Positions 21,984 to 33,325 of a DNA stretch of 64,000 bases are shown here, piece by piece (the first letter of the stretch is position 1; each line of letters starts with the position of its first letter). Location: positions 1,612,001 through 1,676,000 of the forward strand of contig NZ_CP060402.1 of the NCBI RefSeq assembly GCF_015040615.1. The letters run 5' to 3'. The translations under genes and the position numbers were made by a program. This stretch comes from Microbacterium sp. YJN-G. GTDB taxonomy: Bacteria > Actinomycetota > Actinomycetes > Actinomycetales > Microbacteriaceae. The notes beneath the pieces are model-generated. The model did not search any database, was not told the origin of the DNA, and saw only the letters and a program-made list of their open reading frames with translations.

Positions 21984-23615
21984 TCAGCAGCCCGTGCCGG
22001 GGTTCGCCCTGCACCACGCCTGCATCTTCTCGATGCCACGCTGGTGCTCGGCGTAGGTCTCGGAGAACTGCGTCTCGCCCGTGCTCATGTTGATCGTCAC
22101 GAAGTACAGCCAGGGGCCGTCGGCGGGATGCATCGCAGCCTCGATGGCCGCGTCGCCCGCACTCGCGATCGGGGTGGCAGGGAGGCCGGTGATCACGTAC
22201 GTGTTCCACGGGTTGTCGTCGTGCTGCGCTTCGGCCGACGTGCTGGCCTTGCCTGCGTGCAGCTCGCCGAAGCCGTACTGCGCGGTCGAGTCCATCTGCA
22301 GCATCATGCCGTCGTCCAGACGGTTCTGGATCACCCGCGAGACCTTCGAGAAGTCGGGCGTACGGGCTTCGCGCTCGATGATCGAGGCGATGGTGAGCAC
22401 GCGCTGCGCCTCGGCATCCGGCACTCCGGCCTTGTCCAGCGACTCGCGGGTGCGCTCGACCATGCGCGTGATGACGTCCTGGGCGGTCGCCCCCGGGTCG
22501 AATGTGTAGACGGCCGGGAACAGCCAGCCCTCGAGGCTCTGCGCCTGCACCCCGTACACCGACGGGTCGGCGACGGCCGCCTGCAGGTCCTCCAGCGGGA
22601 TGCCGACGCCGTCGACGATCCGCGGCAGCGACGATTCGACGGTGCCGCCCTCGGCGATGCGGACGGTGTTCTCCATCCGGTTCTCGGGGTTGTCCAGCGC
22701 CTCGAGCGCCGCGGCGGCGGTCATCTTCTTCTGCAGCTTGTACACGCCGGGATAGAACGTCGCGCTCGGGCTCTCCTTGAGCAGGTACTCGTAGAAGACC
22801 CGGTCGGTCTTGGTCACACCGGCCTCGAACAGCGCGGTGGAGACGGGCGATCCGGTGTCGCCCTGCTTGATGGTGATCAGGGCCTCGCCGGTCGCCTGGC
22901 CGGCCTCGTAGTCCTTCGGCTCACCCCAGCCCATGATCTCGTTGATCTTGTCGCCGTAGGTGTTCATCACCCAGGCGCCTCCGGCGGCGATTCCTCCCGC
23001 GACCACCAGGAGGATGATCAGGCCGACCAGGCAGCCGCGGCCGCGCTTCTTCTTCGGCACGTCGCGGTGCTTCTCGGGGGCGAAGAGCGCGTCGAGCGAG
23101 CCCGGGTCGTCTGCGGGCGCCTCCGGCGCGTCCTCCGCGGGCGGAGTCGCCGCGGCGGGCGTCACGCCCCTGGCCGGCGGCGCGCCGGCCGCCACGATGG
23201 GCGCGATCCGGGTCCGGACGTCCTCGCCGTCGTCGGCACGACCTGCATCGTCGTCGCCTGCGCGGGCGACGTCGCCTGCGCGTGCGACGTCGCCTGTCCG
23301 CGCGGAGTCGTCGCCTGCGCGTGCGACGTCGCCTGTCCGTGCGGAGGGATCGTCTGTCCGTGCGGAGACGGGGGCGAAGCCCGTGTCCGTCTCATCGGCG
23401 GCCACGGCGTCAGCATCCGCGTCACCGGGCGCCGCGGAACCGGGCACCGCGGAACCGGACTCGGCGGCGGCCCTGGCCTCTCGCATGGCACGCCGGGAGC
23501 CCGGCGCGGCCTCGGAGCGCTCCTCGCGCCCCGGCAGCGACGACGACGCCGTGGGGAGGTTGTCGAACAGGTCGCCGAGATCCGGCTGCTGCGGGGAATC
23601 GTCAGCGTCAGGCAT
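21984..23615 (-). CDS. mltG: endolytic transglycosylase MltG
   Basis: Membrane-bound lytic transglycosylase that cleaves nascent peptidoglycan glycans. 543 residues. Residues 1-190 are a disordered acidic cytoplasmic tail containing degenerate repeats of DVARAGD/SARTGD; then a basic KKKRGRG, a membrane segment (about 195-217, CLVGLIILLVVAGGIAAGGA) and the YceG domain, with the catalytic Glu in TIASIIEREART. The start is ATG 23615, which has GAGGAG upstream; an in-frame ATG at 23633 lacks one. The start overlaps ruvX by 8 nt. The tail is much longer than in E. coli MltG. Confidence 0.95.
   Translation of the reverse strand: MPDADDSPQQPDLGDLFDNLPTASSSLPGREERSEAAPGSRRAMREARAAAESGSAVPGSAAPGDADADAVAADETDTGFAPVSARTDDPSARTGDVARAGDDSARTGDVARAGDVARAGDDDAGRADDGEDVRTRIAPIVAAGAPPARGVTPAAATPPAEDAPEAPADDPGSLDALFAPEKHRDVPKKKRGRGCLVGLIILLVVAGGIAAGGAWVMNTYGDKINEIMGWGEPKDYEAGQATGEALITIKQGDTGSPVSTALFEAGVTKTDRVFYEYLLKESPSATFYPGVYKLQKKMTAAAALEALDNPENRMENTVRIAEGGTVESSLPRIVDGVGIPLEDLQAAVADPSVYGVQAQSLEGWLFPAVYTFDPGATAQDVITRMVERTRESLDKAGVPDAEAQRVLTIASIIEREARTPDFSKVSRVIQNRLDDGMMLQMDSTAQYGFGELHAGKASTSAEAQHDDNPWNTYVITGLPATPIASAGDAAIEAAMHPADGPWLYFVTINMSTGETQFSETYAEHQRGIEKMQAWCRANPGTGC
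23254..23372 (+). repeat. degenerate 18/21-bp tandem repeat inside mltG
   Basis: About six units built on TCGCCTGCGCGTGCGACG or TCGCCTGTCCGTGCGGAG. All unit lengths are multiples of three, so copy-number change keeps the frame and would lengthen or shorten the cytoplasmic tail of MltG. Confidence 0.8.
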
Positions 23616-24086
23616 CTCGGACGGGCTCCTCATCGAGATCGATCAATGCACCGGCAGGGCGCCCGGTGCTCTTCTCGGTGTCGACCGCGTGCTGCAGGAG
23701 CACGACCGCCGCCACCTGGTCGACAATGCTACGAGAATTCCTCTGGGATCTGCCCGAGGAGCGCAGCGCGGCATGCGCTGTCACCGTGCTGAGCCGCTCG
23801 TCCACCAGGCGCACGGGGATGCGCGTGCGCGCGGCGAGCTCCGCGGCGAAGTCACGCGCGTCGACGGTCGAGGGCGTCTCGTCGCCCCGCATGTTCACCG
23901 GCAGACCCACGACGAATTCGATCGGCTCCCACTCCTGCGCGAGCTCGGCGATCCGCTGGATCGACGATTCCGAACGCGGCACCGTCTCGACCGGTACGGC
24001 CAGCATCCCGTCGGGGTCGCAACGGGAGACCCCGACGCGCGCCTTGCCGACGTCGATGCCGAGACGGATGCCGCGACGGAAGCCCG

Positions 24087-24090
<4 letters not shown>
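23608..24090 (-). CDS. ruvX: Holliday junction resolvase-like protein RuvX (YqgF)
   Basis: RNase H-fold nuclease implicated in 16S rRNA 5' processing and junction resolution. 160 residues. Acidic catalytic residues are in RLGIDVGKARVG, PVRLVDERLSTV and SIVDQVAAVVLL. GTG start overlapping the alaS stop (GTGA); stop inside the start of mltG. Confidence 0.93.
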
Positions 24091-26747
<2,657 letters not shown>

Positions 26748-26780
26748 AGTGCTCGTAGATGTCCTTGCTCAAGGGGCCGA

Positions 26781-26796
26781 CCCCGCGGTCGCGGGG
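26781..26796. other. GC hairpin between the 62-aa gene and alaS
   Basis: CCCCGCG-GT-CGCGGGG, a 7-bp inverted repeat with a 2-nt centre in the 70-nt gap. No U-tract. It could be a weak attenuator or an mRNA processing or stabilising stem; no direct support for either. Confidence 0.35.
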
Positions 26797-26817
26797 CGGC
26801 AGAGGGAGGGAAGTCGG

Positions 26818-27006
26818 TCAGTCGTCGGCGGGATCCGACAGCCGCGCCTCCTGCTGGCGGTAGGAGTCGCCGAGGATCGCGGTGAACTCGGAGATGCGCG
26901 CGTCGATGTCCGCGAGCACCTCCTGGCCGCGAGGGTCCTTGTTCATGAAGTGCGCAGCGACGAACCCGCCGATCACGCCGATCAGGAACCACAGCATGTT
27001 CTTCAT
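26818..27006 (-). CDS. small conserved membrane protein, unknown function
   Basis: 62 residues. One N-terminal membrane span (MLWFLIGVIGGFVAAHFM) and a soluble helical tail with EVLADIDARISEFTAILGD. Similar tiny proteins occur between rpsD and alaS in related actinobacteria, as I recall. No function known. Clear ATG with upstream purines (GAGGATGACGAC). Confidence 0.75.
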   Translation of the reverse strand: MKNMLWFLIGVIGGFVAAHFMNKDPRGQEVLADIDARISEFTAILGDSYRQQEARLSDPADD

Positions 27007-27076
27007 GTCGTCATCCTCGTCTTTCCGCTGGACGCGGTCTTCCCATCGTATGCGGAAACACCGGGTGAGACGACGA

Positions 27077-27103
27077 GAGGCGCCGGGTGTTCCCCGACGC
27101 CTC
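27077..27103 (-). terminator. terminator-like hairpin after rpsD
   Basis: GAGGCG-T-CGGG-GAACA-CCCG-G-CGCCTC on the minus strand, 36 nt after the rpsD stop: a 10-bp stem with one internal mismatch. No T-run follows, usual in such high-GC DNA. A second hairpin, GGGCTCTCAGGAGCCC, lies just before it (27110-27125). Confidence 0.65.
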
Positions 27104-27138
27104 CCGCCTTGGGCTCCTGAGAGCCCGGGATGCTGATA

Positions 27139-27768
27139 TCAGCGAGCCGCGTAGTACTCGACGACCAGCTGCACCTCACAGGTCACGGGGACCTCGGCGC
27201 GCTTGGGACGACGGACCAGGCGGGCCTGCAGCTTGTCGAGCTCGACCTCGAGGTAGCCCGGGACCGGGGGCAGGACGTCGGCGTGACCGCCGGCGGCTGC
27301 GACCTGGAACGGCTCGAGAGCCTCGGACTTGGCCTTGACGTGGATGAGCTGACCCGGCTTCACGCGGAACGACGGGCGGTCGACGAGCTGACCGTCGACG
27401 AGGATGTGACGGTGCACGACCAGCTGGCGGGCCTGCGCTGTGGTGCGGGCGAAGCCTGCACGCAGCACGAGGGCGTCGAGACGCATCTCGAGCAGCTCGA
27501 CGAGGTTCTCACCGGTCAGGCCGTCCTTGCGGCGGGCCTCGTTGAACGCGATGCGCAGCTGCTTCTCGCGGATGCCGTACTGCTCGCGCAGACGCTGCTT
27601 CTCGCGCAGACGGACGGCGTAGTCGCTGTCGGCCTTGCGCTTGGTGCGGCCGTGCTCACCCGGGGCGTAGGGACGCTTCTCGAGGTAGCGGGCGGCCTTC
27701 GGGGTGAGCGGGATACCCAGCGCGCGGCTGAGACGGACCTTGCGGCGGTCCTGGGACTTCGTGACCAC
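27139..27768 (-). CDS. rpsD: 30S ribosomal protein S4
   Basis: Primary 16S rRNA-binding protein of the small subunit, here encoded apart from the rpoA operon as usual in Microbacteriaceae and relatives. 209 residues. The S4 RNA-binding domain is MRLDALVLRAGFARTTAQAR and LVVHRHILVDGQLVDRPSFRV. No zinc-binding Cys cluster in the N-terminus, so the C-minus form. GTG start following AAGGAACA. Confidence 0.97.
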   Translation of the reverse strand: MVTKSQDRRKVRLSRALGIPLTPKAARYLEKRPYAPGEHGRTKRKADSDYAVRLREKQRLREQYGIREKQLRIAFNEARRKDGLTGENLVELLEMRLDALVLRAGFARTTAQARQLVVHRHILVDGQLVDRPSFRVKPGQLIHVKAKSEALEPFQVAAAGGHADVLPPVPGYLEVELDKLQARLVRRPKRAEVPVTCEVQLVVEYYAAR

Positions 27769-27969
27769 GAAGTGTTCCTTCCATGACGTGGACGCGTCTT
27801 TCGCGCCTCACGGACGTATCGCCTCGCATCCGCCTTCCCGCAGCGCACGCCGGGGCGCGTCGGGAAGTGTTCCAGGAGCGGAGGGATGCCCGAAAACTCT
27901 GTTTCGAGCCGCTCAATGCTATCAGAGCCGCATGTGCGGAGCCGACGGGTGCTCAGCCCACCCGTGCGA

Positions 27970-28911
27970 TCAGTCCACCGGGGTCAGCGCCGACACCACC
28001 TCGACCACGCCCTCGCCGTAGCGCTCATCCATCTCGGCCTGGAGCGCGCCGTCGTCGTGAACCACGTCGAGCACCACCGTCCCGCTCATCCCGTCGTTCA
28101 CCACGCTCAGCATGCGGATGTCCTCAGTCCGCGGGAGGAGCTCGTCGACGATCCGCTGCAGCTCCGCCTCGGTGCGCTGGGCTGTGGTGACGCACAGCAT
28201 CCCGCCCCAGATCTCTCGCAGACTCTCCTCCGCCGCGGCGCGGTCGCCGACGACGGTGACGTTGACGATCGTCAGTTCGGGCTGCACCGCCGTCGCCTCC
28301 AGCTGTTCTTCCGGCGATGCGCCCGGCCCCGATACCGGCACCCGGGCGCGATCCACCCACGACGCGGCGTAACCGTCCAGCTGTGCGGCGTGCTGGAACG
28401 CGCGGTCCATCGCCTCGATGGTGGTGCGTGCGGGGTCGAGCACCCGCCAGCCCCCTTCGGGGGCATCGCACGGGGTCGTGAAGTCCGGCAGCGACGGATC
28501 CTCCGGCTGCTGCGCCGTGCTCGCGTCCCACGGCTTCACCGTCGACGGCGTGAATGCGAAGACGGTGGCGTCGTATACGCCTGTGAGTACGAACTCTCCC
28601 CAGCGCACCCCGGCCACGTCCTCGTATGCACCGCTCCACTGCGACCAGTCCCAGCCCACCAGCTCGGGTCCTCCGCACTGCGGTGGCAGCGAGGTGGCGA
28701 TCATCCCCAGGCACAGCTCCGCACCGTCTCCGGCGTCGAGCACGGTCGCCGTTCGGGTGTGCAGGAGCGAGGTGTGCACTGTCATGTCGGGCGTTGTCGC
28801 CGTCGGAGGGATGCCGGCACCACCCGGTGCGCCGGCACAGCCGCTCACGGCGGCGATCCCGGCGGCGAGCATCGCCGCCGCAGTCCATGAGCTCCATCGT
28901 GTTCCGGACAT
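27970..28911 (-). CDS. putative lipoprotein, unknown function
   Basis: 313 residues from ATG 28911 (an in-frame ATG at 28956 would add an Arg-rich stretch before the signal and is less likely). Signal peptide with hydrophobic core AAAMLAAGIAAV and lipobox V-S-G-C at about residue 24. Mature domain has four Cys (ELCLGM, PPQCGG, TPCDAP, GMLCVTT). No recognised family. Downstream of rarA on the same strand. Confidence 0.75.
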   Translation of the reverse strand: MSGTRWSSWTAAAMLAAGIAAVSGCAGAPGGAGIPPTATTPDMTVHTSLLHTRTATVLDAGDGAELCLGMIATSLPPQCGGPELVGWDWSQWSGAYEDVAGVRWGEFVLTGVYDATVFAFTPSTVKPWDASTAQQPEDPSLPDFTTPCDAPEGGWRVLDPARTTIEAMDRAFQHAAQLDGYAASWVDRARVPVSGPGASPEEQLEATAVQPELTIVNVTVVGDRAAAEESLREIWGGMLCVTTAQRTEAELQRIVDELLPRTEDIRMLSVVNDGMSGTVVLDVVHDDGALQAEMDERYGEGVVEVVSALTPVD

Positions 28912-28997
28912 GCCCTGGCCGCTCCGGCGGCGACGTCGCCGCACCCTCGTTTTCACCGCACCCTCGTATTCAGAGTGTCCGTCACGGCCTGATCGTC

Positions 28998-30383
28998 TCA
29001 GCGCCCGTCGAGGATCCTGCGGATCCGCTCCAGCCGTGCGGACACGTCGCGCTCGGCGCCGAGCTCCTTCGGGTTGTAGTACCGCCTGCCCTCGAGTTCG
29101 TCGGGCAGATACTGCTGGGCCAGCACCCCGGCATCGGCATCGTGCGGGTAGCGATAGCCCTTGCCGTGGCCGAGGCGCTTCGCGCCGGCGTAGTGCGCGT
29201 CACGCAGATGGATCGGCACCCTCCCGAAGCCGCCGGAGCGCACATCGGCGATGGCCTGATTGATCGCGTTGTAGGCCGCATTCGACTTCGCTGTGGTCGC
29301 CAGGTAGATGGTCGCCTCCGCGAGCGGTATGCGCCCCTCGGGCATCCCGATGAAGGCCACCGCATCGGCCGCAGCGGTCGCGATCAGCAGCGCCTGCGGA
29401 TCGGCGAGGCCGATGTCCTCCGCGGCCGAGATCACTAGGCGGCGGGCGATGAAGCGCGGGTCCTCCCCCGCCTCGATCATCCGCGCCAGGTAGTGCACGG
29501 CGGCATCCGGGTCGGAGCCGCGGATCGACTTGATGAACGCGCTGATGACGTCGTAGTGCTCGTCGCCCTGCCTGTCGTACCGCAGCAGTGCGCGGTCGAC
29601 GGCCTGGGCGACATCCTCGTCCGTGACCTCGGGCGGCGCATCGCCGGGCTCAGCCTCATCGTCGGCGGCCTGCTCCTCGCCGCCCGCAGGGCGTTCGCCC
29701 TCCGCACGCGACAGCGCGACGGCGGCCGCGGCCTCCAGACCCGTCAGGGCGCGGCGTCCGTCGCCGGAGGCGAGCCGGATGAGCGCCGCGCGTGCGTCGT
29801 CGGCCACCGTCACGGCACCGCCGAGGCCGCGCGCGTCGGCGACGGCACGATCGAGGAGCACGCCGATGTCCTCGTCGGTGAGGGGTTTGAGCGTGAGCAG
29901 CAGCGACCGCGACACCAGCGGCGAGATGACCGAGAACGACGGGTTCTCGGTGGTCGCGGCGATGAGGATGACCCAGCCGTTCTCGACACCCGGCAGCAGT
30001 GCGTCCTGCTGGGCCTTGGTGAACCGGTGGATCTCGTCGAGGAAGAGGATCGTGGTCTGCCCGTACAGGTCGCGCTGGGTGATCGCCTCCTGCATGACCT
30101 CGCGCACGTCCTTCACCCCCGCGGTGATCGCCGAGAGCTCGACGAACCGGCGGCCGGACGACCGGGCGATCGCCTGCGCGAGGGTGGTCTTGCCGGTTCC
30201 AGGCGGACCCCACAGGATGATCGACACCGCCCCCGGCGACTTCGCATCCGGGTCCGCCAGCGCGACGATCGGCGACCCCGCGCGCAGCAGGTGCTGCTGC
30301 CCGGCCACCTCGTCGAGCGACACCGGCCGCATGCGCACGGCCAGCGGCGTCTGTCCCGAGAGCAGGGCGGCGGCGGAGGTCAT
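28998..30383 (-). CDS. rarA: replication-associated recombination protein A (RarA/MgsA)
   Basis: AAA+ ATPase acting at stalled replication forks, related to clamp loaders and eukaryotic WRNIP1. 461 residues. Walker A WGPPGTGKTTLA at about 58, Walker B ILFLDEIHRF at about 113, sensor 1 AATTENPSF. The C-terminal MgsA region carries EDIGLADPQALL and RVPIHLRDAHY. An Ala/Glu-rich linker (about 225-260) looks flexible. ATG start; divergent from the FNT gene. Confidence 0.95.
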   Translation of the reverse strand: MTSAAALLSGQTPLAVRMRPVSLDEVAGQQHLLRAGSPIVALADPDAKSPGAVSIILWGPPGTGKTTLAQAIARSSGRRFVELSAITAGVKDVREVMQEAITQRDLYGQTTILFLDEIHRFTKAQQDALLPGVENGWVILIAATTENPSFSVISPLVSRSLLLTLKPLTDEDIGVLLDRAVADARGLGGAVTVADDARAALIRLASGDGRRALTGLEAAAAVALSRAEGERPAGGEEQAADDEAEPGDAPPEVTDEDVAQAVDRALLRYDRQGDEHYDVISAFIKSIRGSDPDAAVHYLARMIEAGEDPRFIARRLVISAAEDIGLADPQALLIATAAADAVAFIGMPEGRIPLAEATIYLATTAKSNAAYNAINQAIADVRSGGFGRVPIHLRDAHYAGAKRLGHGKGYRYPHDADAGVLAQQYLPDELEGRRYYNPKELGAERDVSARLERIRRILDGR

Positions 30384-30480
30384 CCTCCCAGGCTAGTGCG
30401 GACCGCCGACACCCCTCTCACGGACTGCCGCCCCTGCTCCCCCGGCATCGGGACGTCTCTCACAGTGCACCGGCGGCGAC

Positions 30481-30529
30481 GTGAGATGTTCGTTCCACGG
30501 ATGTAACGGCGCACGCGATCCCCCGAAAC
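30481..30529 (+). promoter_or_regulatory. 11-bp-periodic operator array before the FNT transporter gene
   Basis: GTGAG-n6-GTTCC-n6-GTAAC-n6-CGCGA-n6-GAAAC, five pentamers exactly 11 bp apart. The layout resembles the GlnR consensus (gTnAC-n6-GaAAC repeated). The same GTGAG-n6-GTTC-n6-GTAAC order occurs before nirB at 37578-37626. Regulator identity is inferred. Confidence 0.55.
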
Positions 30530-30551
30530 GCCGGGCCGCGACGCTGGACCT

Positions 30552-30579
30552 CAGTGAGCCCGCCGGGCTCCCGTCACTG
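30552..30579 (+). promoter_or_regulatory. leader hairpin abutting the FNT ribosome binding site
   Basis: CAGTGA ... TCACTG encloses an inner GAGCCC-GCC-GGGCTC hairpin, and the final G is the first base of the GGAGG Shine-Dalgarno (30579-30583). A folded leader could limit ribosome access. Confidence 0.4.
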
Positions 30580-30587
30580 GAGGTCCC

Positions 30588-31469
30588 GTGTCCTACGTCA
30601 AGCCCGCCGAACTCGTCAGCCGCATGCTCGACGCCGGCGCAAGCAAAATGCAGCTCTCCGCACGCGACACCGTCGTGCGCGCCTTCATGGGCGCCGCCCT
30701 GCTCACCATGGGCGCCGCCTTCGCCGTCACCGTCGCGACCCAGACCGGTCAGCCGCTGCTCGGCGCCGTGCTGTTCCCGGTCGGTTTCGTCATCCTCTAC
30801 CTGTTCGGCTTCGACCTGCTCACCGGGGTGTTCACGCTCGGCCCGCTCGCGGTCATGGCGGGGCGGCCAGGAGCCACCGTCCGCGCCATGTTCCGCAACT
30901 GGGGCCTCGTGTTCCTGGGCAACCTGGGCGGGGCGATCCTCGTCGCGGTGCTCATGGCGGTCTACTTCACCTACGGCTTCTCGGCAGAGCCCAGCGCCGT
31001 CGGCCAGGCGATCGGTGAGATCGGTCACGGTCGCACGGTCGGCTACGCCGACCACGGCGCCGCGGGGATGCTGACCCTGTTCATCCGCGGGGTGCTGTGC
31101 AACTGGCTCGTCTCCACCGGAGTCGTCCTGGCGATGGCGTCCGACAGCATCGTGGGCAAGGTGCTGGCGATGTGGCTGCCCATCATGCTCTTCTTCTACA
31201 TGGGCTTCGAGCACTCGATCGTCAACATGTTCCTGTTCCCCTCGGGGCTGCTGCTGGGCGCCGACTTCACCCTGTGGGACTACCTGATCTGGAACGAGAT
31301 CCCCACCGTGGTCGGCAACCTGTTCGGCGGTCTGCTGTTCGTGGGGCTCCCCCTGTATCTCACCCACGGACGCACGAGGACCCAGGCGCCGAAGCCCAAT
31401 GCAGCGATGATGAGCACCGCATCGGATGCCGTCCGCGTCGAGGCCGAGCGCCATCCGGCCGGCGTCTGA
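30588..31469 (+). CDS. formate/nitrite transporter (FNT family)
   Basis: Pentameric anion channel of the FocA/NirC family; next to nitrite reductase genes it most likely moves nitrite. 293 residues, six predicted spans, including AFMGAALLTMGAAFAVTVA, GVFTLGPLAVMAG and FMGFEHSIVNMF. The FNT signature region YMGFEHSIVNMFLFPSG and LLTGVFT are visible. GTG start after GGAGG. Convergent with cbiX across a strong bidirectional terminator. GlnR-like boxes upstream suggest nitrogen control. NirC-like is likelier than FocA because no formate enzyme is nearby. Confidence 0.88.
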   Translation: MSYVKPAELVSRMLDAGASKMQLSARDTVVRAFMGAALLTMGAAFAVTVATQTGQPLLGAVLFPVGFVILYLFGFDLLTGVFTLGPLAVMAGRPGATVRAMFRNWGLVFLGNLGGAILVAVLMAVYFTYGFSAEPSAVGQAIGEIGHGRTVGYADHGAAGMLTLFIRGVLCNWLVSTGVVLAMASDSIVGKVLAMWLPIMLFFYMGFEHSIVNMFLFPSGLLLGADFTLWDYLIWNEIPTVVGNLFGGLLFVGLPLYLTHGRTRTQAPKPNAAMMSTASDAVRVEAERHPAGV

Positions 31470-31483
31470 CCGGATGCACACGA

Positions 31484-31512
31484 GAGGGACGCGGCCACCG
31501 GCCGCGTCCCTC
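31484..31512. terminator. bidirectional terminator between FNT gene and cbiX
   Basis: GAGGGACGCGGCC-ACC-GGCCGCGTCCCTC: perfect 13-bp stem with 3-nt loop, followed by TT on the plus strand, 14 nt after the FNT stop and 8 nt after the cbiX stop on the other strand. Confidence 0.9.
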
Positions 31513-31520
31513 TTCGCGTT

Positions 31521-32198
31521 TCAGGCCGCGTGGAACCGCTCGATGATCACCTCGGCGATGCGCGGGTCCGCCCCCAGCGGAGCGGAGACGATGTCGGCCC
31601 CCGCGCGATGCACGAGCCCGGCGAAGAAGCCGGGGGCGAGCACGTGGCTCGCGGCGATCACCCGTCCCGCGCCGCTGCGACGGGAACGGGCCACGGCATC
31701 CGCCACCCGCGGTTCGGTGGCCGAGGCGTAGCCGACGGCCACCGGGGCCGGGATCAGGGCGCGCAGGTGCTCGGCCGCCGCGCCGATGTCGGCGACCGCA
31801 GCCGGGTTGGTCGAACCGGCCGCCGCGAGCACGACCCGGTCGTCGGCGCGCCAGGCCCCCCGCGTCGCCGCACGCAGCCGCGTGGCGAGCACGTGTGCGA
31901 TCAGCGGGTGCGTGCCCAGCGGTTCCGCCTGACGCGCTGCCTCGTGGGCGGCCACAGCCCGGGCGATGTCGACCGCGGTGTGGTGCCCGGCCGACAGCAG
32001 CAGCGGCACAACGACGACGTCATCACGACTGCTCTCCCGCGCCACGACATCCGCGATCGCGGGCCTCTCGACATCGACGAAGGCCTGCACGACCCGCACT
32101 CCGGGCAGACGGTCGCGCACCATCGCGACCAGACGCGCGATGGTGGTGCGCCCGGCGGCCGAGTCCGTGCCGTGCGAGCAGGCGATGAGAGTCGTCAT
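31521..32198 (-). CDS. sirohydrochlorin chelatase family protein (CbiX/SirB type)
   Basis: Probably inserts Fe2+ into sirohydrochlorin to finish sirohaem for NirB. 225 residues, with the two CbiX-type metal-binding elements LIACSHGTDSAAG and PLLLSAGHHTAVD, and a second repeat SHVLAPGFFAG. The ATG overlaps the hemD stop (ATGA). It is needed here because the upstream CysG-like protein ends before any chelatase activity could be assumed. A cobalt chelatase role is less likely given the nitrite context. Confidence 0.85.
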   Translation of the reverse strand: MTTLIACSHGTDSAAGRTTIARLVAMVRDRLPGVRVVQAFVDVERPAIADVVARESSRDDVVVVPLLLSAGHHTAVDIARAVAAHEAARQAEPLGTHPLIAHVLATRLRAATRGAWRADDRVVLAAAGSTNPAAVADIGAAAEHLRALIPAPVAVGYASATEPRVADAVARSRRSGAGRVIAASHVLAPGFFAGLVHRAGADIVSAPLGADPRIAEVIIERFHAA

Positions 32199-33325
32199 GG
32201 GGTGTCCTCCACGGTCAGGCGGTAACCGCGCTTGATGACGGTCTTCACGGCATCCGGGTCTCCCAGCGCGTCGCGCAGCCGCGCGACGGCCATCTCGACG
32301 GCGTGCGTGCTCTGCCCGCCCCGGGGCAGCACGCGCCCCAGCTCTTCGCGTGACAGCACGCGTCCGCGGGCGTCGAACAGCGCGCCGAGGATGCTCGCCG
32401 AGACCGGTGAGAGCGGCACGAACCGCCCCTCCAGCAGCGCTCCCCCGCTGCGCACCTCGATCTCACCCGCCGCCGTCGCGGCATACGGCGATCCGCCGGA
32501 CGCGAAATGGTCCACCACGCATCGCACCAGTGACCCGAGCCGTCCGCGGGCGGCGATCCGCACCGTCAGCCGGGCATCCTGCAGCGGCACGGCCGTGATC
32601 GGGCCGACGGCCGCCAGCAGCAGCCGGCCGCTCTCGGCGCGCTCCCTGAGCGCCGCCAGCGCGCCGTCAGCTTCGGCGACGCGGATCCACTCCGCAGCCC
32701 CGGGTGCCGAGGTGAACAGCACGGCGTCGACCGCACCGGCCGCAGCCTGCCGGACTGTGCGCTGCACGAGCGCAGGGTCCGGCGGCGGGCCCCACCGGTA
32801 GACGGTCAGGGGCACCACATCGGCGCCGTGACGCTCGAGCAGCCCGTCCAGGCCGTCCGAACCCGCGCCGTGGTGCTGCACGGCGATCCGCCGCCCGGCC
32901 ACGCCTTCGGCGATCAGATGCTCGGCCACCTCGGCCGAGGTCTCGGACTCCGCCACCCAGTCCGCAGCGAATCCGGCCTGCTGGATCGCGCCGTGCGCCT
33001 TGGGCCCGCGGGCGATGAAGCGGGCATCCGAGAGCGCCCCGGCCAGCTGCTCGTGCAGTCCGGCCTCGTCCGCGGCATCCATCCACCCGCGCAGCCCGAC
33101 GCCGGTGGTGACGACCACCGTGTCGGGCGCCCGCGTGATGAGTTCGCGGGTGCGGGCCAGCAGCTGCTCGTCGTCGACGGCGGGCAGGATGCTCAGGGCG
33201 GGCGCGCGGTGCACCGTGGCGCCCCGGCGCTCGAGCGCTGACGCGAGATCACCGGAGCGGCGATCGGCGGCGATGACGATCGTGCATCCGGTGAGGGCGG
33301 CGTCGGGCAGGCGCCCGGGCGTCAC
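32195..33325 (-). CDS. uroporphyrinogen-III synthase with C-terminal winged-helix domain
   Basis: 376 residues. Residues 1-260 form a HemD domain that closes and inverts ring D of hydroxymethylbilane (VVTTGVGLRGWMDAADEAGL, VDAVLFTSAPGAAEWIRVA, AVGPITAVPL). Residues about 285-374 are an OmpR/PhoB-type winged helix (LSPVSASILGALFDARGRVL, STHAVEMAVARLRDAL, TVIKRGYRL), a fusion known in actinobacteria. It may both make the porphyrin and bind DNA; no receiver domain is present. GTG start overlapping the cysG stop (GTGA). Confidence 0.88.
   Translation of the reverse strand: MTPGRLPDAALTGCTIVIAADRRSGDLASALERRGATVHRAPALSILPAVDDEQLLARTRELITRAPDTVVVTTGVGLRGWMDAADEAGLHEQLAGALSDARFIARGPKAHGAIQQAGFAADWVAESETSAEVAEHLIAEGVAGRRIAVQHHGAGSDGLDGLLERHGADVVPLTVYRWGPPPDPALVQRTVRQAAAGAVDAVLFTSAPGAAEWIRVAEADGALAALRERAESGRLLLAAVGPITAVPLQDARLTVRIAARGRLGSLVRCVVDHFASGGSPYAATAAGEIEVRSGGALLEGRFVPLSPVSASILGALFDARGRVLSREELGRVLPRGGQSTHAVEMAVARLRDALGDPDAVKTVIKRGYRLTVEDTP

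Noticed and set aside
21158..22039. Longer aroE starting inside mltG
   Set aside because: The added residues are the mltG 3' end in another frame and do not resemble shikimate dehydrogenase.
23254..23372. CRISPR-like repeat array
   Set aside because: No spacers; the units are contiguous, in frame and inside mltG.
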